The notes: generated from the sequence alone by a model not told the origin. Shown: positions 8,260 to 18,235, counted from the stretch's first letter. The stretch: DNA of 64,000 bases from Mycolicibacterium parafortuitum (GCF_010725485.1 NZ_AP022598.1:186001-250000), one strand, 5' to 3'. Made by a program: numbers and translations.

Positions 8260-8928
8260 GTGCTTTTTCGCCGTTTGAGCCGCCGCGCGCTGGTGGCCGC
8301 AGTCGCCGCGACGGTGCCGATGGCCACGGCCGCGGTCCTGCCCGCAGCCATCGCCTCCGCCCAGCCCTGCCCTGACGTCGAGGTCGTCTTCGCACGCGGC
8401 ACCAGCGAGCCGCCCGGCATCGGACGTGTCGGGCAGGCCCTGGCCGACACGCTGCGCAACCAACTCGGCGGCCGCACGGTGGGCACCTACGGCGTGGCCT
8501 ACCCCGCCACCTACGACTTCTTCGGATCCGGGGACGGCGCGATCGACGCCACCAACCGCATCTCGGCGATGGCGGCGCAGTGCCCGAACACCCGCATCGT
8601 GCTGGGCGGCTACTCGCAGGGCGCGGCCGTGGTCGACATGCTGGCCGGGGTGCCGCCGCTGGGTGACCGCATCGGCGACGTCGGGCTGGCCCCACCGCTG
8701 CCGGGTGCACTGCACGGCAATGTCGCCGCGGTCGCGGTGTTCGGCAACCCCTCGGCCAAGTTCGGCAGCCCGGTCTCCTCGCGCGGCTCGTTCGCGGGTA
8801 AGGCGCTCGACCTGTGCGCCGACGGCGATCCGATCTGCTCGGGCGGTCGCAACCCGTTCGCGCACACGAGCTACGAACGCTCCCCGCTGATCGTCCAAGC
8901 CGCGAGCTTCGCCGCAGGCCGCATCTGA
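8260..8928 (+). CDS. Secreted cutinase-family serine esterase (second of three)
   Basis: This 222-aa paralog of the preceding gene has a clear signal peptide (RRLSRRALVAAVAATVPMAT..., cleavage likely after IASAQ, about residue 34). It keeps the full hydrolase triad: Ser in GYSQG, Asp in DGDPIC and His in AHTSYE. The N-terminal family block PCPDVEVVFARGTSEPPG is intact. Only 24 bp separate it from the first cutinase, yet a TANNNT hexamer precedes its GTG, so it may be both co-transcribed and independently expressed. The substrate is unknown; family members cleave short- to long-chain esters or polyesters. Confidence 0.9.
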   Translation: MLFRRLSRRALVAAVAATVPMATAAVLPAAIASAQPCPDVEVVFARGTSEPPGIGRVGQALADTLRNQLGGRTVGTYGVAYPATYDFFGSGDGAIDATNRISAMAAQCPNTRIVLGGYSQGAAVVDMLAGVPPLGDRIGDVGLAPPLPGALHGNVAAVAVFGNPSAKFGSPVSSRGSFAGKALDLCADGDPICSGGRNPFAHTSYERSPLIVQAASFAAGRI

Positions 8929-8943
8929 GTCCGCCCGGCCGGT

Positions 8944-8949
8944 TAAGAT
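8944..8949 (+). promoter_or_regulatory. Candidate -10 hexamer of a leaderless third-cutinase mRNA
   Basis: TAAGAT lies 7 nt upstream of GTG 8957 with no Shine-Dalgarno in between. It matches the mycobacterial TANNNT element at leaderless spacing. Confidence 0.55.
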
Positions 8950-8956
8950 CGGCGAA

Positions 8957-9619
8957 GTGATTCGTCAGCTGCGAAAATCCCGCGTCCTTCCGCTGGTGGC
9001 TGCACTCCTGATGGGTGCAGCCTCCTTGGTTCTGCCGCCGGCCGCCTCCGCGCAGGCCTGCCCCGACGCCGAGCTGATATTCGCTCGCGGCCGCATCGAA
9101 TCCCCTGGTCCAGGGCAGATCGGCAACGCGCTGATCAGCGCCCTGCGGAACCGGACGAACAAGGACATCGACCTCTACGCCGTGAAGTACCCGGCCGACA
9201 CCGAGGTCGACATCGGCGCCAACGACATGAGTCAGCGCATCCAGTACATGGCGGCGAACTGCCCCGATACCCGGCTGGTGCTGGGCGGCTACTCGCTCGG
9301 CGCGGCCGTGACCGACGTCGTCATCGCGGTGCCGATCGCCGCGTTCGGATTCAAGAATCCGCTACCCGACGGCGTCGACCGGCAGATCGCCGCCGTCGCG
9401 CTGTTCGGCAACGGCAGTCAGTGGGTCGGTCCTATCGCCAACTTCACCAACCCGGCGTTGCGTGACCGGATCGTCGAGTTGTGCCACGGCGACGACCCGA
9501 TCTGCAACCCGACCGCTCCGGAGAACTGGCAGGACTACTGGCCCGCCCACCTCGCTCCGGCCTACATCGGCGCGGGCATGGTCAACCAGGCCGCCGATTT
9601 CATCGTCGGCCGGCTCTAA
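8957..9619 (+). CDS. Secreted cutinase-family serine esterase (divergent third copy)
   Basis: This 220-aa secreted protein has a signal peptide of about 32 residues ([19 protein letters not shown], then [10 protein letters not shown]). It is the most divergent of the three tandem cutinases. The nucleophile elbow is GYSLG instead of GYSQG, the N-terminal block reads [12 protein letters not shown], and the C-terminal His lies in [11 protein letters not shown] rather than AHSNYG. The Asp region GDDPIC is kept, so catalysis is plausible but substrate specificity probably differs. The end overlaps the truA stop by 4 bp on the opposite strand. Confidence 0.87.
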   Translation: MIRQLRKSRVLPLVAALLMGAASLVLPPAASAQACPDAELIFARGRIESPGPGQIGNALISALRNRTNKDIDLYAVKYPADTEVDIGANDMSQRIQYMAANCPDTRLVLGGYSLGAAVTDVVIAVPIAAFGFKNPLPDGVDRQIAAVALFGNGSQWVGPIANFTNPALRDRIVELCHGDDPICNPTAPENWQDYWPAHLAPAYIGAGMVNQAADFIVGRL

Positions 9620-10491
9620 AGCTCGTCGGGGGTGCGCAGGTCGCGGGTGATCAGGTTCCGCGCGGCCAGCTCCTCGTCGGCGGGATAGTCCACGCCCACC
9701 AGCGTCAGCCCGCGCGCAGGCGCGGCGGCGAAGTCACTGGACCGGCGTGGGCAGCCCAGCAGGGCTGACATCCACGGCGCATCGCGGCGCCCCTCTCCGA
9801 CGGCCAGCAGCGCACCCACCAGCGAGCGCACCATGTTCCAGCAGAATGCGTCGGCGCTGACGTGCACCGAGATCCGGTCGCCGTCGCGCACACAGTCCAG
9901 CCGCTGCAGTTCCCGGATCGTGGTCGCGCCGGCGCGGTGCCTGCAGAACGCGGCGAAATCGTGCAGCCCCAGCAGGTTGTGCGCGGCAGCGGCCATCGCG
10001 TCCACGTCGAGCGGGCGCGGCCACGCGGTGACGAACCGGGCCTCCGCCGGTTCGGCCCCGTACGGTGCCGTGCACAACCGGTAGACGTAGTGGCGGCGCA
10101 GTGCCGAGAACCGGGCGTCGAAACCCGGTGCGGCGCGCACGATCCCGCGCACCCGGACGTCCTCGGTGAGCATCCGGCCCAGCCGCCGCACCAGGGGGCC
10201 GAACTCCGCCTCCCCGGGCCGCACCGTGCGCGGATAGGCGTGGCTCAGCGCGTCGGCGGGCACGTCGACGTGCGCCACCTGACCGGTGGCGTGCACCCCG
10301 GAATCCGTGCGTCCCGCGGCGCGGGTCACCACCGGGGTGCGGAAGACCGTGGACAGCGCCTCGTCGATGACCCCGGCCACCGTGCGCTGGCCGGCCTGGG
10401 TCGCCCAGCCCGCGAAATCGGTGCCGTCGTAGGCGACGTCGAGCCGTAGACGAACAAGCCCGCCACCGGTGTCGGTGGCGGGCTCGTTCAT
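9616..10491 (-). CDS. truA: tRNA pseudouridine(38-40) synthase TruA
   Basis: TruA isomerises uridines 38-40 in the anticodon arm of tRNAs. The 291-aa sequence has the catalytic Asp in the [15 protein letters not shown] motif, the [16 protein letters not shown] start block and [13 protein letters not shown] in the middle. It is the last gene of the alpha ribosomal operon, 7 nt after rplQ, as in other mycobacteria. ATG 10491 gives a 10-residue tail before LVRLRL. A strong hairpin covers the first codons, so an internal GTG (in GLVRL) is an alternative start. Confidence 0.93.
   Translation of the reverse strand: MNEPATDTGGGLVRLRLDVAYDGTDFAGWATQAGQRTVAGVIDEALSTVFRTPVVTRAAGRTDSGVHATGQVAHVDVPADALSHAYPRTVRPGEAEFGPLVRRLGRMLTEDVRVRGIVRAAPGFDARFSALRRHYVYRLCTAPYGAEPAEARFVTAWPRPLDVDAMAAAAHNLLGLHDFAAFCRHRAGATTIRELQRLDCVRDGDRISVHVSADAFCWNMVRSLVGALLAVGEGRRDAPWMSALLGCPRRSSDFAAAPARGLTLVGVDYPADEELAARNLITRDLRTPDEL
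10452..10489 (-). terminator. Strong hairpin at the rplQ-truA junction (terminator or attenuator)
   Basis: An 11-bp perfect GC-rich stem (agcccgccacc at 10457-10467 with ggtggcgggct at 10474-10484, 6-nt loop) is extended by GAAC/GTTC across one mismatch. On the transcript it begins within the truA start codon and is followed by a U-containing but not continuous tract. It could terminate part of the ribosomal operon transcription or mask truA translation. Confidence 0.5.
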
Positions 10492-10498
10492 CGGATGA

Positions 10499-11038
10499 CT
10501 ACTTGGCGTCGTCGGCCTTGTCCTCAGCCTCGGTGGCCTCAGCTTCAGGAGCCTCTGCCTCGGGAGCCTCGGCGGTCTCTTCAGCAGCCGGGGTCTCTTC
10601 GGCAGCCGGGGCCTCTTCGGTCTTGGCCGCCTTCTGCGCCGCATCGACACGACGGGCACGGTTGGCCTCCGACGTCACGGTCTTCTCCCGCACCAGCTCG
10701 ATGACCGCCATCGGGGCGTTGTCGCCCTTGCGGTTCTCGACCTTGATGATGCGGGTGTAGCCGCCGTCGCGGTCGGCGAAGAACGGCCCGATCTCGGCGA
10801 ACAGGACATGGACGATGTCCTTGTCACGGATCTTCTTCATCACCTCACGCCGGTTGTGCAGCGTGCCCTTCTTGGCATGGGTGATGAGCTTCTCCGCGTA
10901 CGGACGCAGCGCCCGTGCCTTCGGCTCGGTCGTCTTGATCCGGCCGTGCTCGAACAGCGACGTGGCCAGGTTGGCCAGCAGCGCCTTCTGGTGCGAGGAC
11001 GACCCGCCGAGGCGAGGACCCTTGGTGGGCTTGGGCAT
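10499..11038 (-). CDS. rplQ: 50S ribosomal protein L17
   Basis: Component of the large ribosomal subunit, 179 aa. The conserved L17 core ([20 protein letters not shown] to about residue 118) is followed by a ~55-residue Ala/Glu/Pro-rich acidic tail with repeated PAAEET and EAPEAEA units. Such C-terminal extensions are known for mycobacterial L17 and vary in length between species. The gene sits between rpoA and truA in the alpha operon. Confidence 0.96.
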   Translation of the reverse strand: MPKPTKGPRLGGSSSHQKALLANLATSLFEHGRIKTTEPKARALRPYAEKLITHAKKGTLHNRREVMKKIRDKDIVHVLFAEIGPFFADRDGGYTRIIKVENRKGDNAPMAVIELVREKTVTSEANRARRVDAAQKAAKTEEAPAAEETPAAEETAEAPEAEAPEAEATEAEDKADDAK

Positions 11039-11097
11039 TGCGACTTCTCCTAAATGGGGCCGGCCCCCGTATCAGGTAGGACCGGGACTGAAATGAG

Positions 11098-12192
<1,095 letters not shown>

Positions 12193-12233
12193 TTAGGTGG
12201 CCTGAGCCCCGGTGGATTCCGGGGTCAGGGTGA

Positions 12234-12839
12234 CTACTTCGAGTAGAGCTCGACGATGAGCTGCTCGGTGAGCGGCACGTCGATCTGCGCGCGCTCGGGC
12301 AGCTGGTGCACGAGGATGCGCTGACGCTCGCCGACGACCTGCAGCCAACCCGGGATCGGGCGCTCGCCGGCGGTCTGCCGGGCCACCTCGAACGGGAGGG
12401 TGTTGATCGACTTGTCCCGGATGTCGATGATGTCGTACTGCGACACCCGGTAGCTGGGCACGTCGACCTTCACGCCGTTGACGGTGAAGTGACCGTGGCT
12501 GACCAGCTGACGCGCCATGCGGCGGGTCCGGGCCAGGCCTGCGCGGTACACGACGTTGTCCAGCCGGCTTTCCAGGATGCGCAGCAGGTTGTCACCGGTC
12601 TTGCCGGGGAGGCGGTTGGCCTCCTCGTAGTAGCGGCGGAACTGCTTCTCCATCACGCCGTAGGTGAAGCGGGCCTTCTGCTTCTCCTGCAGCTGGGTGC
12701 GGTATTCGCTCTCCTTGATCCGCGCGCGGCCGTGCTGGCCGGGCGGGTAGGGGCGCCTCTCGAAGGACTGATCTCCACCGACGAGGTCGACGCCGAGACG
12801 GCGCGACTTGCGGGTGACGGGTCCGGTATAACGAGCCAT
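12234..12839 (-). CDS. rpsD: 30S ribosomal protein S4
   Basis: Primary 16S rRNA-binding small-subunit protein, 201 aa, beginning MARYTGPVTRKSRRLGVDL with an S4 RNA-binding domain in the second half (LESRLDNVVYRAGLARTRRM). It lacks the N-terminal zinc-binding Cys set, as mycobacterial S4 usually does (a Cys-free paralog form). It lies between rpsK and rpoA. Confidence 0.96.
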   Translation of the reverse strand: MARYTGPVTRKSRRLGVDLVGGDQSFERRPYPPGQHGRARIKESEYRTQLQEKQKARFTYGVMEKQFRRYYEEANRLPGKTGDNLLRILESRLDNVVYRAGLARTRRMARQLVSHGHFTVNGVKVDVPSYRVSQYDIIDIRDKSINTLPFEVARQTAGERPIPGWLQVVGERQRILVHQLPERAQIDVPLTEQLIVELYSK

Positions 12840-12859
12840 GACTCTCTAACTCCTTTTTC

Positions 12860-13270
12860 CTAGACCCGGCGCCGCTTGGGCGGACGGCAACCGTTGTGCG
12901 GCTGGGGGGTGACGTCGGCGATCGCGCCCACCTCGAGGCCGGCGGCCTGCAGCGAGCGGATGGCGGTCTCACGACCCGAGCCCGGGCCCTTCACGAAGAC
13001 GTCGACCTTCTTGACGCCATGCTCCTGCGCCTTGCGGGCCGCGTTTTCGGCGGCCAGCTGCGCGGCGAACGGGGTGGACTTACGCGACCCCTTGAAGCCG
13101 ACGTGTCCCGACGACGCCCAGGCGATGACGTTGCCCTGGGGATCGGTGATGGACACGATCGTGTTGTTGAACGTGCTCTTGATGTGGGCGGCGCCGTGCG
13201 GGACGTTCTTCTTTTCCCTGCGACGGGTCTTCTGACCCTTCTTCGCGGTGCCCTTCTTTGCCTGTGCCAT
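12860..13270 (-). CDS. rpsK: 30S ribosomal protein S11
   Basis: Small-subunit platform protein of 136 aa, with the S11 signature ([20 protein letters not shown] and [20 protein letters not shown]) and a C-terminal PPKRRRV. The N-terminus is Lys-rich ([20 protein letters not shown]). It lies 6 nt downstream of rpsM. Confidence 0.97.
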   Translation of the reverse strand: MAQAKKGTAKKGQKTRRREKKNVPHGAAHIKSTFNNTIVSITDPQGNVIAWASSGHVGFKGSRKSTPFAAQLAAENAARKAQEHGVKKVDVFVKGPGSGRETAIRSLQAAGLEVGAIADVTPQPHNGCRPPKRRRV

Positions 13271-13276
13271 CCGGGG

Positions 13277-13651
13277 TTACCTGGCCTTCTTCTTGCCGGC
13301 GATGGTGCGCTTGGGGCCCTTGCGGGTACGCGCATTGGTCTTGGTCCGCTGGCCACGCACCGGAAGACCGCGACGGTGCCGCAGACCCTGGTAGCAGCCG
13401 ATCTCGATCTTGCGGCGGATGTCGGCCTGCACCTCGCGGCGCAGGTCACCCTCCACCTTGAGGTTGGCTTCGATGTAGTCACGCAGCTGGGTGACCTGGT
13501 CGTCGGTCAGATCCTTGGTGCGCTGATCCCGGCTGATGCCGGTGGCTTCCAGGATCTCCTGGGAGCGGGTACGGCCGATGCCGTAGATGTAGGTCAGCGC
13601 GATCTCCATGCGCTTGTCGCGCGGGAGATCAACGCCCATGAGACGTGCCAT
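13277..13651 (-). CDS. rpsM: 30S ribosomal protein S13
   Basis: Head protein of the 30S subunit, 124 aa, with the conserved start [20 protein letters not shown], the helix-two-turn-helix [14 protein letters not shown] and the basic tail [15 protein letters not shown]. It is preceded by a 173-bp gap after rpmJ, the largest gap within this ribosomal block. I see no further gene in that gap; it may hold an internal promoter. Confidence 0.97.
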   Translation of the reverse strand: MARLMGVDLPRDKRMEIALTYIYGIGRTRSQEILEATGISRDQRTKDLTDDQVTQLRDYIEANLKVEGDLRREVQADIRRKIEIGCYQGLRHRRGLPVRGQRTKTNARTRKGPKRTIAGKKKAR

Positions 13652-13824
13652 CAGGCAGTGTTCCTTTTCTCTGCGGAGGTCTGATCCCAGTCCGTTCCCG
13701 GAACTCTTGCCGGGGCCCGGCCTCCGTGCCGGACGTGTTCGAGGGGCTCTTCTTCTACAAGAACCAGCCGCTCAGTGGTACTGGGAGGTCATCATTCAGT
13801 TGTGGGTACCGCGTAGCTGACTGA

Positions 13825-13938
13825 TCAGCCTTGCCGCTGCTTGTGGCGCGGATCGGAGCAGATCACCATGACCCGCCCGTGCCGGCGGATCACCCTGCAC
13901 TTGTCGCAGATGGGCTTGACGCTCGGGTTCACCTTCAC
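13825..13938 (-). CDS. rpmJ: 50S ribosomal protein L36
   Basis: A 37-aa protein read directly from the sequence: it starts at GTG ([13 protein letters not shown]) and ends RHKQRQG. The zinc-ribbon ligands are present (CDKC, then C and H in VICSDPRH), so this is the zinc-containing C+ form. It lies 39 bp downstream of infA. Confidence 0.95.
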
Positions 13939-13977
13939 GGCTTGTTCGATCCTTCTTCTCAAGTACTGGTTCTGGGA

Positions 13978-14199
13978 TTACTTGTAGCGGTACACGATGC
14001 GACCCCGGGACAGGTCGTAGGGCGAGAGCTCCACCACGACACGGTCCTCGGGAAGGATGCGGATGTAGTGCTGCCGCATCTTGCCGCTGATGTGGGCGAG
14101 GACCTTGTGTCCGTTCTCCAGCTCAATGCGGAACATCGCATTGGGCAGGGGCTCGACGACACGACCCTCAACCTCTATGGCACCGTCTTTTTTGGCCAT
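13978..14199 (-). CDS. infA: Translation initiation factor IF-1
   Basis: IF-1 occupies the ribosomal A site during initiation. The 73-aa OB-fold protein starts [20 protein letters not shown] and ends [11 protein letters not shown], full length for the family. It is the first gene of the alpha operon on the minus strand, with a candidate promoter about 170 bp upstream. Confidence 0.96.
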
Positions 14200-14368
14200 A
14201 CTCTGTAACGATCCTTGCTTTCGTTTCGTACCAACTGCGCTGGCCTGCTCGGCACAGCCATCCATCCGACTTGAAAACGTGGGCCGGATCCGGGGCATTC
14301 CCCGCCGCCAGGCGGGTCCTCCCGATGGGGCACGCAAAAAGTCGGCGCGGAAGCCGCACCGTTGATCC

Positions 14369-14396
14369 ATGGTACGCGCACACGGCTCTACCCCAA
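14369..14396 (-). promoter_or_regulatory. Candidate infA operon promoter
   Basis: On the minus strand TTGGGG (14391-14396) and TACCAT (14369-14374) are 16 bp apart, resembling a housekeeping -35/-10 pair. It would give a leader of about 165 nt before infA. The 297-bp gap between infA and the stress gene at 14497 otherwise holds only the palindrome at 14406-14419. Confidence 0.4.
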
Positions 14397-14405
14397 AATC
14401 CGCGC

Positions 14406-14419
14406 CGCAGGGCCCTGCG
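14406..14419. promoter_or_regulatory. 14-bp perfect palindrome upstream of the first stress protein
   Basis: CGCAGGGCCCTGCG is a perfect palindrome 78-91 bp upstream of the ATG at 14497. It has no U-tract, so it is more like an operator than a terminator. It could equally be chance in GC-rich DNA. Confidence 0.3.
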
Positions 14420-14496
14420 ACACGCACCTCACCCGCCCATGATCGGTGGCAGAGCGCGGACTGCGTTCCGTCACGCGCACGAGAACAGGAGTGACG

Positions 14497-15393
14497 ATGG
14501 CCGGTAGCGAGAACACCGAGGACACCGATCTGGAGAGCTCGAAGGTGGTCGTCGGCGTCGACGATTCGCCGGCGTCCCAACCGGCCCTGGAGTGGGCCGC
14601 CGCGGAGGCGGCGCTGCGCGAGGTTCCGCTGGTCATCCTCTACGCGACCACCCTGCCGGTGGGGGCCTGGCCGGCGGTTCCGGTGCCGACCGGCTTCCTG
14701 GACTGGCAGCGTGAGATCGGCCGGGACATCCTGACCGACGCGCGCCGGATCGCCGAGCAGCGCACCGGCGGCGCCGTGCCGGTGCGCATGGAGTTCGCCG
14801 TCGCGACCCCGACGGCGGCGTTGGTGGAGCAATCCCGGACCGCGCAGATGGTGGTCGTCGGCTCCCGCGGACGTGGTGGACTCGCCCGCAGGATGCTCGG
14901 CAGCACCAGCATGGGGCTGGTGCACCGGGCGCACGGCCCGGTCGTGGTGGTGCACGACGAGGACCCCGCGCCCGACGCCGGCGCACCGGTGCTGCTCGGG
15001 TTCGACGGCTCGACGGCGGCCGAGGCCGCCGTCGAGGTCGCCTTCGAGGAGGCATCGCTGCGGCGGGTGGGCCTGGTCGTGCTGCACGCGTGGTGGTCGC
15101 CGGGCGCATTCGAGATGCCGGGCTTCGAGTGGGACGAAACCCGCCCCGAGGTCGAGCGCGAGGCCGCCCGCCAGCTCGCCGGCTGGCGGCAGCGCTATCC
15201 CGGCGTCGGGGTCGAGCTCGTGGTGGTACCCGACGAGCCGGCCCGCCGGCTCGTGGAGCGCGCCGAGACCTCACAGCTGGTGGTGGTGGGCAGTCACGGA
15301 TACGGCGCGGTCGCCGGCACGCTGCTCGGCTCGGTCAGCGGGGCGGTGGTGCAGGCGGCGAAGGTTCCGGTGATGGTGGTCCGCCCGCGCTGA
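14497..15393 (+). CDS. Universal stress protein, tandem USP domains
   Basis: A 298-aa protein with two USP (ATP-binding, Rossmann-like) domains. Each has the GVDDSP/GFDGS start strand and a G-x2-G-x9-G-S nucleotide loop ([15 protein letters not shown] near residue 130, [15 protein letters not shown] near 270). Such proteins accumulate in hypoxic or non-replicating mycobacteria. The ATG has AGGAG 5 nt upstream; an in-frame upstream ATG at 14446 has no such signal. It is the first gene of a dormancy-type island. A weak DosR-like sequence around 14455 was judged insufficient. Confidence 0.9.
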
Positions 15394-15402
15394 CGCCGTC
15401 GG

Positions 15403-15560
15403 TCACCGCCGTTGCCGCAGTCGCACCTCGGTGATGGCGTGCCGTCCCACCGCCAGCACGTTGAAGCGGTAACCGCCCGAGGTCGCTCAGGATCAGCCCG
15501 GCCAGGAGGCGACCGAATCCGAAACCGCTGCGCCGCAGCCCGATATGCCCGCGATCTCTT
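15403..15560 (-). pseudogene. Possible relic of a CorC/HlyC-type C-terminal domain
   Basis: On the minus strand one frame reads LLAGLILSDLGR and, after a frame change with stops, another reads GYRFNVLAVGRHAITEVRL before a stop at 15403-15405. Together they resemble the C-terminal transporter-associated domain of CNNM/hemolysin-type proteins. No start, and no CBS or membrane domain, is found upstream. This is a tentative reading of a degraded stretch. Confidence 0.3.
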
Positions 15561-15689
15561 CCACACCACAGACGAGACCGTTGGGGTGGCGCGGCTTTCG
15601 CCACATCAGTCATTGAATCATTTGTGCCACAGAACTTCTCAGAACTCGTGGTACCGCCGGCGGCAGTCCGCCGGACGAGGATCACCGGG

Positions 15690-15895
15690 CCTCTGGTGTC
15701 CCCGGGCCGGCGCGGGGCGGCACGCTGCTGTTCCGCTGTCACAATGAGGCCGACCTGCCCCGGGACACCAGCGCCTCGTGCTCGGAATCCAACCACCGCA
15801 CCATGTACGGCGGTGAGCCGTCCTCCGAGCGCACGTCGGTGATCAGACCCCGGTGTTCGGCCCGGTCGATCGCCAAAGCGACCGGGCGCTGCCGA
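15690..15895 (-). pseudogene. Decayed DUF1918 gene (Rv0569-like remnant)
   Basis: Minus-strand translation gives AIDRAEHRGLITDVRSEDGS, then PPYMVRWLDSEHEAL, closely like the core of DUF1918 proteins. It hits a stop at 15739-15741. The natural C-terminal part continues in a second frame (PGQVGLIVTAEQQRAAPRRP), so at least one frameshift has occurred. The N-terminal ~20 residues with a start codon are missing. DUF1918 proteins include Rv0569, a DosR-regulon member in M. tuberculosis, and a DosR-like box lies just upstream at 15906-15920. Confidence 0.6.
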
Positions 15896-15905
15896 AAAGG
15901 AGCTC

Positions 15906-15920
15906 AGGACCTGTGACCCT
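15906..15920 (+). promoter_or_regulatory. Candidate DosR-type box upstream of ppsA
   Basis: AGGACCTGTGACCCT matches the DosR dormancy motif form GGGACTTNNGNCCCT with mismatches only at the first base and one T. It lies 36-50 bp before the ppsA ATG. A nearly identical AGGACCTTAGCCCCT precedes the hibernation-factor gene (28312-28326), which supports both. Confidence 0.6.
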
Positions 15921-15955
15921 AGGCAGACTCCGGACAACAGCGCAGGATTGCACTC

Positions 15956-18235
15956 ATGGCCGACATCGCAACCCGTCGCAGCACCATCCTGGACATCAAC
16001 GCGCTGACGATCGAGGACGCCGAGGAGGCCGGCGGCAAGGGCGCCAACATGGGCGAGCTCGTCGCCGCCGGCCTACCGGTGCCTGCGGGCTTCGTATTGC
16101 TGCGCGACTGCTACCTGGACTCGATGCGCGCCGGCGGGGTGGACGCCGAATTGGCGGCACTGCACCGGGAGGCGCTCTCCCAGGTCGCCGACACCGCCCG
16201 GCTCGGCGAGCTGTGCGAACGCATGCAGGCCCTGGTGCGTACCGCCGGTGTCGATGAAGCCACCAGGTCGCTGACACTGGACGCCTACCACGCGCTGGGC
16301 ACCGGCGCCGTGGTCGCGGTGCGGTCCTCGGCCACCGGAGAGGACGGCGCCGACGCGTCGTTCGCCGGAATGAACGCCACCCTGACCAACGTCACCGGCG
16401 ACGACGGGTTGCTCTCCGCGGTGACGCGGTGCTGGATGTCGCTGTTCAGCCCCCGGGTGATCACCTACCGAGCCAGCCGCGGGTTCCTCGACGCGCCCGC
16501 GATGGCCGTGGTGGTGCAGCAGATGATCGAGTCGGACAAGTCCGGTGTCGCGTTCACCGCGGACCCGAGCACCGGGGCCCGGGACCGCGTCGTGATCGAG
16601 GCGGCGTTCGGTCTGGGCGAGGTTGTGGTCTCCGGGTCGGTGGAACCCGACACCTATGTGGTGTCCAAGGAAACCCTGCAGCCGATCGACGTCCGCGTGG
16701 GCCACCAGGATTTCAAGATCGTACGGGGTCCGGACGGCCACGACACCACGGTGCAGCTCGACGAGGAGCAGGCCGCCGCGCGGGTGCTCGCCGACGACGA
16801 ACTGCGCGCGATCGCCGAGCTCGCCGTCGCCACCGAACGGCACAACGGGTGCCCGCAGGACACCGAGTGGGCGATCGCCGACGGAGCCACCTATCTGGTG
16901 CAGGCCCGGCCGATCACCACCCTCGGGCACACCACACCGCCGGCCGCGGCCGAACACGTCATGTTGGCGCGCGGGCTCGCCGCAGCGCCGGGCATCGCGT
17001 CCGGGAAAGTGCGGGTGTTGCAGACGCCGGACGAGGGGCAGCGTCTCCGGGAGGGCGAGATCCTGGTCGCCCAGATGACGAACCCGGACTGGCTGCCGAC
17101 GATCCGGCGGGCCGCCGCGCTGGTCACCGATACCGGTGGCATGACGTGCCATGCCGCGATCGTGGCGCGCGAACTCGGGGTCCCGTGCATCGTCGGCACC
17201 CGCACCGGAACCCGGGATCTGCACGACGGCACCAGCGTCACCGTCGACGGCGCCCGGGGCGAGGTGGTGTCGGGATGTGTCGAACCCGCACGCACGGTCA
17301 AGGTCGCCGAACGCGCCGCGCCTGTCGCGACCGCAGAGGTCACCGGGACCAGGGTCTACGTCAACCTCGCGATGCCCGAGAGTGCGGAAACCGTTGCCGC
17401 CCAACCTGTCGACGGGGTCGGCCTGCTCCGCGCGGAGTTCATGCTGACCGAGGCGCTCGGCGGCCGCCACCCCCGTGACCTGATCGCGCGGGGCGAACAG
17501 CAGACGCTCGTCGAGAAGATGGTGGCCTCGGTGGGCACAATCGCCGCGGCGTTCGCTCCCCGGCCGGTGGTGTACCGGGCCACCGACTTCCGTAGCAACG
17601 AGTTCCGCGGCCTGACCGGCGGCGCGGAATACGAACCGGTGGAACATAATCCGATGATCGGTTTCCGCGGGTGCTACCGCTACATCAGGCAACCCGAGTT
17701 GTTCGCGCTCGAGCTGGAGGCACTGTCCCGGGTGCGTGAGCGCTATCCCGCGGTCGCGCTGATGATCCCCTTCGTGCGTACCCGGTGGGAACTCGAGGAG
17801 TGCCTGGCGCTCGTCGACGCCAGCCCGCTGGGCCGACAGCGAGGCCTGCACCGCTGGGTGATGGCCGAGGTGCCGTCGGTGACGTACTGGCTGCCCGAGT
17901 ACATCGGTATGGGCATCGACGGGGTGTCCATCGGCAGCAACGACCTGACCCAGTTGGTGCTGGGCGTCGACCGCGACTCCGACGTGTGCGCCGAGCTGTT
18001 CGACGAATCGGATCCGGCCGTGCTGCACGCCATCGGCCGGATCGTCGACACCGCCAACCAGCACGGGATCACCTCCTCGCTGTGCGGCCAGGCACCGTCG
18101 ACCAATCCCGCCTTCGCCGAACACCTGGTGCGGCTGGGGATCACGTCGGTGTCGGTCAACCCGGACGCCGTCGAGGCCACCCGGCGGGTGGTCGCGGCCG
18201 CCGAACGCCGGATCCTGCTCGCCGCCGCGCGATGA
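15956..18235 (+). CDS. ppsA: Phosphoenolpyruvate synthase
   Basis: PEP synthase converts pyruvate and ATP to PEP, AMP and phosphate. The 759-aa protein is full length. Its N-terminal ATP-binding domain has GGKGANMGELV and VAVRSSATGEDGADASFAG. The swivelling domain carries the phosphohistidine in TDTGGMTCHAAIVAREL (about residue 390). The C-terminal TIM-barrel has the catalytic Cys in SSLCGQAPS. A DosR-like box precedes it and its stop overlaps the ATG of the following P-type ATPase. In a hypoxic programme it would support gluconeogenic PEP supply; this role is inferred. Confidence 0.93.
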   Translation: MADIATRRSTILDINALTIEDAEEAGGKGANMGELVAAGLPVPAGFVLLRDCYLDSMRAGGVDAELAALHREALSQVADTARLGELCERMQALVRTAGVDEATRSLTLDAYHALGTGAVVAVRSSATGEDGADASFAGMNATLTNVTGDDGLLSAVTRCWMSLFSPRVITYRASRGFLDAPAMAVVVQQMIESDKSGVAFTADPSTGARDRVVIEAAFGLGEVVVSGSVEPDTYVVSKETLQPIDVRVGHQDFKIVRGPDGHDTTVQLDEEQAAARVLADDELRAIAELAVATERHNGCPQDTEWAIADGATYLVQARPITTLGHTTPPAAAEHVMLARGLAAAPGIASGKVRVLQTPDEGQRLREGEILVAQMTNPDWLPTIRRAAALVTDTGGMTCHAAIVARELGVPCIVGTRTGTRDLHDGTSVTVDGARGEVVSGCVEPARTVKVAERAAPVATAEVTGTRVYVNLAMPESAETVAAQPVDGVGLLRAEFMLTEALGGRHPRDLIARGEQQTLVEKMVASVGTIAAAFAPRPVVYRATDFRSNEFRGLTGGAEYEPVEHNPMIGFRGCYRYIRQPELFALELEALSRVRERYPAVALMIPFVRTRWELEECLALVDASPLGRQRGLHRWVMAEVPSVTYWLPEYIGMGIDGVSIGSNDLTQLVLGVDRDSDVCAELFDESDPAVLHAIGRIVDTANQHGITSSLCGQAPSTNPAFAEHLVRLGITSVSVNPDAVEATRRVVAAAERRILLAAAR

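Noticed and set aside
13652..13824. The rpsM-rpmJ gap examined for an additional small gene
   Set aside because: No frame with a start, Shine-Dalgarno and plausible protein was found.
14448..14470. DosR-like sequence (CGGACTGCGTTCCG) before the first stress protein
   Set aside because: Only about 9 of 14 positions fit the motif and the GGG/CCC ends are missing.
16073..18124. Long minus-strand open frame opposite ppsA
   Set aside because: Low-complexity Arg/Gly/His-rich translation and complete overlap with a full-length PEP synthase.
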